The notes under the pieces are model-generated. The model was not told the DNA's origin. It did not search any database and was given only the letters and a program-made list of their open reading frames with translations. Shown piece by piece: positions 13,862 through 23,027 of a stretch of 64,000 nucleotides of DNA. The translations under genes were made by a program, and so were the position numbers. Each line of letters starts with the position of its first letter. Position 1 is the stretch's first letter. Source of the stretch: Nemania diffusa (Eukaryota > Ascomycota > Sordariomycetes > Xylariales > Xylariaceae); the NCBI GenBank assembly GCA_038501195.1, contig JBBPUQ010000010.1:1133501-1197500 (forward strand), written 5' to 3'.

Positions 13862-14281
13862 TGCGGATCAAATAAGATACCTGTCTAAAGAGGTCCAAGT
13901 ACACTTGAAGCCGGCTGCTTGAATGAAGGCACAGATGGATTTAGTTGAGAACTTGCTATTTTCAAGGATTTCGTACCGAAATAGGGGTATTGCTCCTCTC
14001 GATACTTGTGATTGAATGGACGTAGAGCCGAAGCAATGGAAGCACAGTATACTGTAAGGAGCCAAAGGGGAACATGAGCAATATGTATGCGTTTACTTAC
14101 CTTATGATGTATCATTCATATACTAAGGTTGAAGTTATAGGCGTAATACCATATCGATAGTTAGAACACTTCCATGGCGAATATGCACAGTAACGGGACA
14201 CTAGCGTTTACTCATCCGGTGATTGGCAGGCCTAGGCTGCCTGGTCTTGGGTAGCGGCGGATCAGAAACACAAAGAGGCAT
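13862..14281. other. Intergenic space between convergent genes
   Basis: This 420-bp gap separates the 3' ends of the HET gene and the minus-strand M24 peptidase gene. Short open frames on both strands look like chance. It should contain both transcripts' 3' ends, but I could not place polyadenylation signals with confidence. Confidence 0.5.
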
Positions 14282-15843
14282 TTATAAGTCCCAGGGAGAC
14301 TCTGCTCGTCGACCAGTCAAGGGAACACCCCCATCCTCGGTTACCAGGATGGGATCCTCTAACCTGAAACCGAAGCCATTACTCTTCCCAAGGCGTGTCG
14401 CCTGCTCGTTGGTCACATAAATTCCCTAGATCATCATCGTGATCGTGTAAGTCACCAAGTTTTAGGCACAGAATAGTAATGGGGGTCCAAAGACCAACGT
14501 ACCGGTTCATTCGTGACAACCACGCCAGCCCGCAACTTTTCGCCATTAGCTCCGTTCAAATAAGGGTGCTCGTGCGTCTCCAGCCCCAATCCATGTCCCA
14601 GACGATGCGTATAATACGGGCCGTACCCCGCCTCCTCGACAGGGACTCTCGACGCGGCGTCCGCCTCACGACAGGTCTCGTTGGGCCGCATTTTATCGAA
14701 GGCGGCGGTCTGGGAGCGCCGCACAGTCTGCCAAACGGCCATCAGCTCGTCGCTCGCGGCGCCGCCAGGCGGGAGCATGGTGCGCGTGACGTCGCTCCCG
14801 TACCCGTGCAGCGTGCTCCCGATATCCACTAGGACGAACTCGCCGTCCTGTAGGGTGGCGCCGCTCTTTCCTCCGTGCGGATACGCCGCTTGCGAGCCGA
14901 ACAGCGCGAGGGCCCAGTATCCCTCGCCGACGCCGGCGCGCGTGAACAGCGCCCGCCCGGCGGCGACCACGTCCTCCTGCGTGATGCCGAGGAGCAGGCA
15001 CCCCTGCAGGGCGCGCAGGAGCTGCCGCGTGAAGGCGTTGATGCCCTTCATGATGGCGATCTCGGCCTCGGTCTTGACGGCGCGCAGCTGCTTGACGTCG
15101 TCGCTCATGGGGATGACCTCAACGCCGACGGCCTGTAGCCCGGCGGCAATCATGTGGCGCGTGTGCTCGTCAATCATGACCTTTCTCTTTCCCTCTCCCT
15201 CTCTACTCCCTAAGCGTCCGCTCTTGAGAAGCACGGTGTAAGGGTCCAGCTCCTCGCGCCAGGGGATAGCAGCAGCAGCAACGTCGCCCTCAAAGACCAT
15301 GTGCTGCGACTCCGGGTTGAGGCGGCCCGTCTCGAACTGCGGGACGAGGTAGGAGAAGCGCGCGGCGCTGTCGAGGATCATGAGATACGGGCGCTCTGAG
15401 AGACCGAACCGCGACGAGATGTTGGCGTAGTATGTGGACGAGGCCGATGGCTCGGCGACGAAGGCATCGACGCCGGCGGCGCGCAGGGCGCTTGCGAGGA
15501 CGCTTTGGCGCGTGAGGAAGTCGGCGCGGCTGATGGGCGGGACGTCGAGGAGGGAGACGTGCGGCTCGAGGGTTTGCCATGCGCATGTTTCGAGGACGGA
15601 GGCCGAGGGAGAGACGGAGGGTGCAACTTGGTTGGTGGGTGGAACGGGATTAGGGAAGAAGAAGATATCGAGCGCGTCGTCGATGGCGCCGGAGAAGAGC
15701 AAGAGAATAAGGGCGAGGGTGGATGTAGCGCATATTAGAAGCCACTGAAACGACGGTGGGCGCCGTGAGTGATTGGGAGGCGCCTGCGCCTGCGCCTGCG
15801 CGGGCGGGGGTTTCAGCATTGTAGAGGCCTTCGCGTTGTCCAT
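14282..15843 (-). CDS. Membrane-anchored M24 metallopeptidase (aminopeptidase P-like)
   Basis: Two exons, 15843-14503 and 14425-14282, join in phase 0 across a 77-bp intron to give 494 residues. The protein starts with a Pro/Ala/Gln-rich segment and one hydrophobic helix (about residues 33-53), suggesting a type II membrane protein with an external catalytic domain. The C-terminal pita-bread fold keeps all five metal ligands of the M24B family: D340 (VDIGS), D351 (SDVTRT), H417 (GHGLG), E446 (TNEPG) and E470 (RLEDP). The last ligand lies on the second exon, so reading through the intron would wrongly give a truncated enzyme. Family members release N-terminal residues ahead of proline, using two metal ions. 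Third-position GC is visibly higher than in neighbouring genes. Exact substrate preference cannot be told. Confidence 0.85.
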
Positions 15844-17484
15844 TGTCGATTGAGGACTGTCCTCCCCGAATGTGAGGTTATTGAGAGAGGGGACGCCGGC
15901 TTGTTAGCTACCAGGTAGGAGGTAAGTAGGTACCTAGGTACCTCGGTCCTACCTGTGTTTGAGGTGGGCCATTTTTGGTGCATCCGGGGATGGACGACGG
16001 GCAGGGGTGGGGAACTTCGGCTTAACAGCAGCGGCAAGCGCACTGATGATAATGCAGGTCGCCTTGTCGCTACAACTTAAATATGATATATCTAACTGCT
16101 CATGGCAGGCGGCGCGAAGTATGCAGATAAGAATTTATGCAACGTTTTAGAGTATGTGTTATGCTTCTTTAGACTTAACGGTCTACCTTTTCTTAAGATG
16201 TAAACTCACAAGTATTCAAGTTTGCTCTTGCCACCCCTTCAGGAGAACTCAATATATAGATAATTGCAAGAAATAGAGTTGTGTTTAATTGAGTTCGGTG
16301 TGTGCACGCCTGGCAGGTCAAACTTAATTTGTTGTTGAACATTACATCCACCAACCAAAAGAATGGCAAAAGTGCAAAAACATACAACACCAGGGATTCG
16401 CTGGTCGTCACCGACCCAACTACTGATCTGGCGGTAACTGGCTTAGCTATGGGGGAGCGGACGGGACCCCGCGTTCTCCAGATCCTATGGTCGTATGTGG
16501 TAGATCCTGCCGGTAAACGGAATTATATGTCGGGCTGCCGAACACGGAGAAGTCTCGAGCCTCCGGGAACCCGTTCCGCGTTGCTTCCGCAGCACAGCGG
16601 ATTACGTTGCGTAAAGAGCCAGGACTCAAGAGGTCAATGAACATGCAAGACAAGTTGAGTGACCAAGCGCGCGAGGTCAGGGGCCGTACAATTATGTAGG
16701 AGAACCCAGGTAACGAAAATCTACGAACTGCCTTATGCATATAAATGTTGAAGAGTTGGTATAGAAGCCTCCAGGACTACAAGTTTTAGGATCAGAAAAT
16801 AGAACCCTACTCACATATCACCAATAAAAACCGCCCATGTTGAGTATCTTTGTTGTAGGGAGTAGTGAACTGCACCTATTTTAGTATATTTCAGCTATTT
16901 TTTTTTAGCTGCTCTGATCCTTGTTGCACTTGATCTAGACCTCGTTAAGCTTTCTTTGGAATCTACTTCAGCTTTCTTTAGTGCCCTCACTATGAGAAAT
17001 GCTAAATCTCTAGTTCCTAACTACTATCAGCTGATATTCAGCTGAGGCATAGTTGAACCACTAAGGGATCAAGTGAATACGCTACTTGGTACGCTGGCTA
17101 ATTACACTCAGCGTTAAAATTCGCATCGTTGCCTTGAAAGTGACCAAATAATGGCTGATCTATCGTATGATAGCGCTAGAACAACTAAGAACTACAGGTT
17201 TGGTTATTGGCTTAACTCTGGATTTAGCATTGCTATGAATTATAAGATATCTACGACAGTCCTTCCTCTCTTCTAGGTATATCATCATCATACTGCTAAC
17301 TAGCCATGGAGTACAGGGCTTATAGATCAAATAGATAGCTTCTCTATTCAGGTCTGTCTGTCTTGTCATCATGCTTTGCTAGCTCGATACTTCTCTTGCA
17401 CATCGTAGCTGACCCTCACCAAAGCTCGCTATATTGCGGTTAATGGTTACATCCTATACCTATCTTACTACAACACTTCTTAAG
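15844..17484. other. Intergenic region, nothing recognised
   Basis: The stretch separates the divergent M24 peptidase and secreted-protein genes, so it holds both promoters. A dense cluster of GGTAGG/TACCTAGGTACC tracts lies at about 15908-15950, 65-110 bp upstream of the peptidase start. The middle contains a short CAGCTGATATTCAGCTG inverted repeat at about 17028-17044. No conserved gene or complete element was seen. Confidence 0.45.
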
Positions 17485-18399
17485 ATGCAGATACTCGGGT
17501 TCCTCGGGGCCATAGGCCTATCTCTCTTGCCCAACTGTGTTTTTGCTCTACCGTACGGCTGTGGTGGCACACTCGGCGTTGTCAACGTTACCAAGGGTGG
17601 CTTCGACGGCCTTATTTGGACGTGTTCCGGCATTGATCCGGGATATCGATCTCTCTACGAATCAGGGCAGAACACTCTCTGGAGTGCCACAAAGCAAACA
17701 AACGCAACTAATTGCGCCAATTATTGTTCTGGTTGGTACACGAACGGCTTGAATGCCGGAGTGTACTATCCGAACTCAACCTGCCAATGCTGGACGTATG
17801 GCGACATCAACACGAGTCCTTCCGCTGCTACAGCGGCGTCAGAGAACGCTACTTTTCTTGACTTCTACGAAACTGGAAATACTTACGGTCCGCCTGCGGC
17901 AGTGGACTGGGGCGTCTTTACCTGCCCAGCAGGGGCTTACCGTAACTATGTTGGCCAACAGGGAAGTTTCTATGGAGCATGCTATCCATTAACCATCGAT
18001 CCGGGCCAGAAAGCATTGGCGGATTGTCCATCCTCCGGAGCTCACTGGGAGATATGGACGAAAGTGAACGGTTTCAATGTCATCACTTGTTATGCGACAC
18101 TCGCCTTAGCTAAAATATCCGTTAATTTCTCTTCGCCCTATACACTGGTTGATATTTATGATTTCACCACGCACACGAGCACCTCGAGCACGAGCACGAC
18201 CACGAAATCTACATCAACAACCACAAGTAAGAAATCGACAACGACAAGTACAAGCAAGAAAACCACAGCAACAACAATAACAAGCACAAGCAAGACTACA
18301 GCGACAACCACAAAGAAGCCGACCACTACGACATCAACGTCGAAGAGTACCAGCACTTCCAAGAAAACTAGTACTTCTAAAACTACCACCTCTAAATAA
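17485..18399 (+). CDS. Secreted Cys-rich protein with Ser/Thr/Lys-rich tail
   Basis: A single exon of 304 residues. I use the ATG at 17485, because it directly begins a signal peptide (MQILGFLGAIGLSLL, predicted cut after VFA at about residue 21). An upstream in-frame ATG at 17434 would place 17 residues ahead of it. The mature globular part (to about residue 225) has ten cysteines, including a CxC (TCQCW), and several N-glycosylation sequons (NVT, NAT, NST, NFS). The last 75 or so residues are low-complexity Thr/Ser/Lys repeats, likely O-mannosylated and wall-associated. No GPI signal or transmembrane helix follows. I do not recognise the domain. It could be a wall protein or a candidate effector, and the lysines are unusual for a mucin-like tail. 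Confidence 0.7.
   Translation: MQILGFLGAIGLSLLPNCVFALPYGCGGTLGVVNVTKGGFDGLIWTCSGIDPGYRSLYESGQNTLWSATKQTNATNCANYCSGWYTNGLNAGVYYPNSTCQCWTYGDINTSPSAATAASENATFLDFYETGNTYGPPAAVDWGVFTCPAGAYRNYVGQQGSFYGACYPLTIDPGQKALADCPSSGAHWEIWTKVNGFNVITCYATLALAKISVNFSSPYTLVDIYDFTTHTSTSSTSTTTKSTSTTTSKKSTTTSTSKKTTATTITSTSKTTATTTKKPTTTTSTSKSTSTSKKTSTSKTTTSK
18165..18396 (+). repeat. Low-complexity ACN/AGN codon repeat in the secreted-protein tail
   Basis: Imperfect repeats of ACC, ACA, ACG, AGC and AAG codons encode the Thr/Ser/Lys tail. The tract is almost free of T on the plus strand, and such stretches readily vary in length between strains. Confidence 0.75.
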
Positions 18400-18934
18400 A
18401 ATGCGAATCCTACAGTAGGGGGCGGAGGGGGAGAAGGATGTGTAAGTTATTGTCGAAGTCGCTATGTAGGGTTAGCACGAGATGGCAAAATAGAGGTCCG
18501 GCGGCTACGAATGGGCCGGACCGCTACGATGAGCCAGCAGACACCTTCATACTGAGAGTTCAATATTGCTTCTATGTGGAAGATGTCACGGAACAGAACA
18601 GCAATACTATAATATCACGACACTACCCAAAGAAAAAGTCGTCGAGGTGGAGAACTGGACCGTGAGTCCGTGACAGCTAAGTTTTACCTTAGTTTAAGTA
18701 TGAAAAGAAATGTTCATTTGAAAGCCATTTGTAGTAGTTTTGAATTGACCAAGACTCTATGACTCTGCTGTGTCCTTGTATGAACACCCAATACAAGATA
18801 AAGATGCGAGGCGCGAGGTGCGCATGGTGGAATCATAACACCGATGAGACCCGATTGATATCTGGGTTTGGAATCTTCTACTATGAGCACCGAAACGACA
18901 GACTACGACGGGCTGTAACAAGTTGTAAGCGCTA
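18400..18934. other. Intergenic space between convergent genes
   Basis: No gene-like frame was found between the secreted-protein gene and the 3' end of the ankyrin gene. A G-rich run (about 18417-18437) follows the secreted-protein stop codon. Confidence 0.5.
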
Positions 18935-20729
18935 CTATCTTGGCCATAAACGCCTATAACTCCAATGCTGCTCAGAAGATAGTGCAGCTCGGTGTAGCAC
19001 GACATCTTGTCCCACGCCCTCGCGCACTAAGACATCTACCATGGAAGATAATCCGTGTAGCTTCGCGACTGCCATGGCCCACCCACCTGTCTCGGGGGTA
19101 TCGAGCCTAGCACCGTGCTCTCGAAGTAAACGAAACATGACCATGTTTTCTCTAAACACGGCAATGACGATTGGAGGTGGACTACCTTCGTTGACATTCG
19201 CAGCATGGCTTAATAACAGCCTGGCGACGGAGATGTTTCCCTTCCTGCCGGCAATCAGAATGTAGAAATTAGAACGAATAGCAAGAATATCACTTATCGA
19301 AGGGGTAGGCAGCAGGTAAAGTCACGCGAAGGGGAGGAAGAGCCTAGCCGAACTGGGGAGTGAAGGACTACATAGAACTTACAACACGGCAAATGCTAGA
19401 GGGGTATTAGGTGGCGGCGGCCTGTTGGGATCTGCGCCAGCCTCAAGCAGGAGCCTGATAATTGTTTCGTGCTGGGATTGGACGGCCCGAAGAAGAGGGC
19501 TATGGCCGGGCGCACGTCTCTCGAAGTCAGGCTTCGCGCCCTGGTGGAGGAAATAGCGCACCATCTCTACGTTGCCCAGATGAGCGCTTCGTCGAAGCCA
19601 GGAAGTTGGGCCCTCCCTGTGCACTTGAGTAAAAACACGACTGTCCGGTCCTAGAATGGCAGCCATTCGCTCGTAGCTGCTGGGAAACGGGATGCAATCA
19701 ATTGCGTTATACAGAGCCCTGGCGTCTCGGTTCCCTCTGCGACTCATTTCTTCCTTGGGCAGGCTAATTGGCCTCATATCAAGAGCAAAATCGAAAGCAG
19801 CTTGGTGCCCGTGCATACTGGCACTTTCCATAATGTCGTGTTGCTGACATTGTGGCAGAACACCTGCTTCGCGATACTGGGCAATGCATGAAAGCAGTAA
19901 TTTGATCATTTCCAGGTTTCCTTGCATCGTGGCTACACGAAAAGCGTCGCCGAAGATGGTGCTGTGGACGTCACGACGAGGGGCCACCGAACAAAACTCG
20001 ACGCCGTCGTCGTCGATTAGACTTTCGACGTAAGAATGCTTGTTGAGGTAGATAGCGGCAACGTAGATATCTGCCTTTAGTTCTTCGTCGGAGCATTTGT
20101 CCAACTCATCGGCTCTACGTTCTTCGAGCAGCGAGTCAAGATAGGTAGACATGGCTAGGTGGACGAGGGAGTGGATGCACGCTGAGACAGCCTCATTTCC
20201 CGCATCGCCATCTTTCTCACAGAGGGCGGTTGCCGCCCGACGAATCCGACCAAGCGAAGACGTAGTTGAACGTTCCCGTAACACCCGATATATTATATAT
20301 GAGTGGATGTAAGAAAGAAGAGGACGAGGCCAGGAGTACATAGGCCTGGGGTATATACGAGGAAGAGGTGTGGGTAATATAGGCGGAAGAGGCCTGGGGT
20401 ATGTAGGCGGAAGAGGCCTGGGGTATGGCGGAAGAGGCCTGGGGTACATAGGCCGCAGCTGGTTGATGAGAGGGATTAGGAGACCAAGACGAAAGACGGA
20501 ATGGTCGATATAGGTTTTGAATAGGCCTACAAGGAGTGTAAACTGTAGCTCACTGATAGGCTAATGCACATAGCGGGATGAGTGAAGGTGAGGACATACG
20601 ACTGACAATTCGGATTCGCATTACGCGCTCGAGAATACGCGACGTGACAATGTGGTCAAATATGAGGTGGACAACCTCTGGTGGAAGCTGGAAGAGGTTC
20701 ATATCGTAGGTACCTATATCTAGCGGCAT
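18935..20729 (-). CDS. F-box-like and ankyrin-repeat protein
   Basis: Three exons, 20729-20600, 20526-19383 and 19244-18935, are joined by introns of 73 and 138 bp with matching phases (527 residues). The N-terminus (NLFQLPPEVVHLIFDHIV) resembles the F-box-like start found on many fungal ankyrin proteins. After the first intron, a Pro-rich YPRPLPP tandem stretch interrupts it, then come degenerate ankyrin repeats, clearest as GNVEMVRYFLHQGAKPDFE, HETIIRLLLEAGADPN and GNISVARLLLSHAANVN. The family commonly mediates protein-protein contacts, and F-box forms recruit targets to SCF ubiquitin ligases; the partner here is unknown. The frame is open further upstream only to a TTG, so the ATG at 20729 is used; one at 20702 is also possible. 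Confidence 0.75.
20330..20456 (-). repeat. Minisatellite encoding YPRPLPP repeats
   Basis: Tandem copies of a 21-27-bp unit containing GGCGGAAGAGGCCTGGGGTA (plus strand) encode repeated Tyr-Pro-Arg-Pro-Leu-Pro-Pro. Three copies are near-identical and the outer ones have drifted. All unit changes keep the reading frame. It sits between the F-box-like N-terminus and the ankyrin part. Confidence 0.85.
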
Positions 20730-21888
20730 TCTCGCGGACGATGCGATTCGAGAAGAGAAGCTGGGGAAAAAGAACAAACTCTCAGAGGAGCAGATCTAAG
20801 TACCTAAGTGAGTTATAGGCTTGGCATGCTGTATTTTCACTGTAGACTAAACGAACTTGCATGTTGGTGCCTACGTTTCAAGTAGAGCGGCGCAGCTGGC
20901 CATACTAGCCAGTCAGCCATCTAACCTCTTTCTCTTCTTGAATCAGGACTAGATGTGATATGAAAAGGTATTTGTTTTTACCTTTCATATTTTAGATGCG
21001 CGGCCGCTTGCAGCTTGCCTGCGATTCACGACTCACCCTGCAGCACTAGTTTCCGTGTTAGCGATACTCACTCCCCGCAATACCACGCGGGTCGCACTAT
21101 CGTTCGTTAAGTTCATCAACAACCACAACACCCTCCCTAAAATCGACGCAGATTGTGACAGTCTAGAAATAATAATAATTATTAAATAAGAAGATTACCC
21201 TAATTTGTATTGGTTGGGGTGGGTACAAGCGTAGGGGTCATTCTAGGCTGAAGTTCCTGAAGTAGGTACGCAGTAGACACTTATACGAGTATCTCCGGCC
21301 CCTGGATCGATAAGGCGGCCGATATCCCCGGCTTACGAGACTAGCTATGTCGTCAAATCCTAGATCTAATAGTCTATAGTATTCCTATACACGGCGATAA
21401 CGCAATCCAAAATTTCCGCTGAGATATCCCCGGCTAACGTCAGCGGCAAGGCCTCACGTACACAACACGGTCTGATTGATAACCCGAAATATGTTGCAAG
21501 GATCTTTGGACTCATGAATCAAGTGACAAGCCGAGCGACATCTCCAGCTCACGATACTTACTAGAGCGAGGAAGCCTCGTTTATGCCATTCTAGTAACGG
21601 CGTTAATCTGTAGTTCGGTGTCTTTCATATTCCCGCCTTGCCCGATCTATTCGAGCATCATGGCCGCATCTGCTTTCCCTCGATACGCAATCATCTGGTC
21701 ACCTGAATTTTCTCATATCTCCGGCGTCAGGTTCAACTCAGATAGAAATGCGTGAATACATAAATGGCCCCTAATATCCTAATAATATCTCCTTGTTTTT
21801 CCGTGCATCAAGGTTCTTCAAGTTTCACAGTAACTATGACATATTAAAACAGCTATCTTTTCCATAATCAAAATTGTGCTTCAAAGAG
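20730..21888. other. Intergenic region between divergent genes
   Basis: It separates the divergently transcribed ankyrin and alpha-beta-barrel genes and so holds both promoters. No further coding sequence, RNA gene or repeat was recognised. The near-repeat GATATCCCCGGCT(T/A)ACG occurs at about 21320 and 21422. Confidence 0.45.
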
Positions 21889-22554
21889 ATGGATTCAGTC
21901 ACAGAAGTAATCGAGTTCGTCCTCAAATCGGCCGACGCTAGTGAACCGCTTTCGGACTTGCTCAAAACCACTCTTCTTCAGCAACCCGGATGCTTGCGTG
22001 TCCGTTGGGGCCTCACCCACGAGGATAAGAACAAAGCTCGATGTTTTATTGACTGGGATAATATCTCACAACACGAGAAATTCATGGCTGGGCCCTCATA
22101 CCCGGCGCTTCTCCAAAAGCTGGGAACCCTCGTCCATCCGTCGTCGTCTGGCTTTCACCATGTCAAATTCAGCCCCATGCCACCGTCCGTCTTGGAAAAT
22201 ACGCCAGTCGCTGAGGTGCTCTACCTATACTTCCAGGGAGATGATGGCTTCACCCCGGACATGAAGGAAACGGCCACAGCAAATGCCGAGCAATTTGTGG
22301 CTGCGTGTGTTCCCCTACCAAAAGGCTGTACGGGCGAGACGGCCATGGGGTGGGTCATCGAAAAGATCGACTTTAAGGGAGAGATGTGTAATGCTTTGGT
22401 TCTCGTGATTGGATGGGAGACCGTCGAGGATCACATGCGGTACCGTGCTACAGAGGGGTTTCAAAAGAGCATCTCTGGGCTCCAGAGGACTGCGGGCATA
22501 AAAGGGGTATCTGTAGTTCACGTCTCACTAGCCACGGTGGAGCGGGGAGATTAA
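21889..22554 (+). CDS. Dimeric alpha-beta-barrel (ABM-like) protein, two-domain
   Basis: A single-exon gene of 221 residues starting at the ATG of MDSVTEVIEF. Two consecutive halves (about 1-105 and 110-215) each have the strand-helix-strand pattern of small antibiotic-biosynthesis-monooxygenase-like ferredoxin folds. Each contains a Trp in a short strand (RCFIDWDN; LVIGWETVEDHMRY) followed by a helix, typical of this fold. Such fungal proteins are mostly uncharacterised; some family members oxidise or cyclise aromatic substrates without cofactors, others only bind small molecules. There are no signal peptide or membrane segments, so a cytosolic protein is expected. Assignment rests on overall pattern, so the function is open. 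Confidence 0.65.
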   Translation: MDSVTEVIEFVLKSADASEPLSDLLKTTLLQQPGCLRVRWGLTHEDKNKARCFIDWDNISQHEKFMAGPSYPALLQKLGTLVHPSSSGFHHVKFSPMPPSVLENTPVAEVLYLYFQGDDGFTPDMKETATANAEQFVAACVPLPKGCTGETAMGWVIEKIDFKGEMCNALVLVIGWETVEDHMRYRATEGFQKSISGLQRTAGIKGVSVVHVSLATVERGD

Positions 22555-23027
22555 GACTGTCATATTTTTCATTGCGAGTAATGTTAGTAACAGCTTGTTG
22601 TTACATAAAGAGAGATGTTGTTTTTAGGCTGGCGAAATTTAGTTTGCTGTTGGATATAAGTTAAGCTAAGGTCTGTTAGTTATAGCCCGGGGCTGAGTTC
22701 CATAATAATAGCTATTAAATTAAATAAACGCTCAGGACGAAGGCGTCTGCCGGCTGACCCATTGTGGTCTAGTGATGCGGAGGCGATGATTCTGCTGCTC
22801 ATGACCGCCCTCGACTGTTGGACCTTGGCGTCCTGTTTCTTATCGGTGCCTAGTCTAGACTTGTCAAAACCGAGGGTTTAATGGCTGGTGGCTTAGAGGC
22901 CGAATCCTGGCGGCTGATACAGCCATCTCTGACTTTCAATCTAAAATTACCAGGCAGGATCTGAACTGGTTTCCGCGCAGCACACCATAATCAAGCTGCA
23001 CCAAGCTCATTCTGCGGAAGTTGTGAA
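22555..23027. other. Intergenic region
   Basis: The gap between the alpha-beta-barrel gene and the second HET gene, which share the same direction. An A-box-like TGGTCTAGTG (about 22765) has no properly spaced B box. Nothing else was recognised. Confidence 0.45.

Noticed and set aside
14681..15748. Long plus-strand and alternative minus-strand frames over the M24 gene
   Set aside because: GC-rich third positions of the real gene open the other frames; the complete set of M24 metal ligands settles the true frame.
18156..18389. Val/Leu-rich minus-strand frame opposite the Ser/Thr/Lys tail
   Set aside because: It is only the complement of the ACN/AGN codon repeat.
22755..22920. A-box-like TGGTCTAGTG with a distant GAATCC element
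   Set aside because: Box spacing is far too large and no cloverleaf can be drawn.
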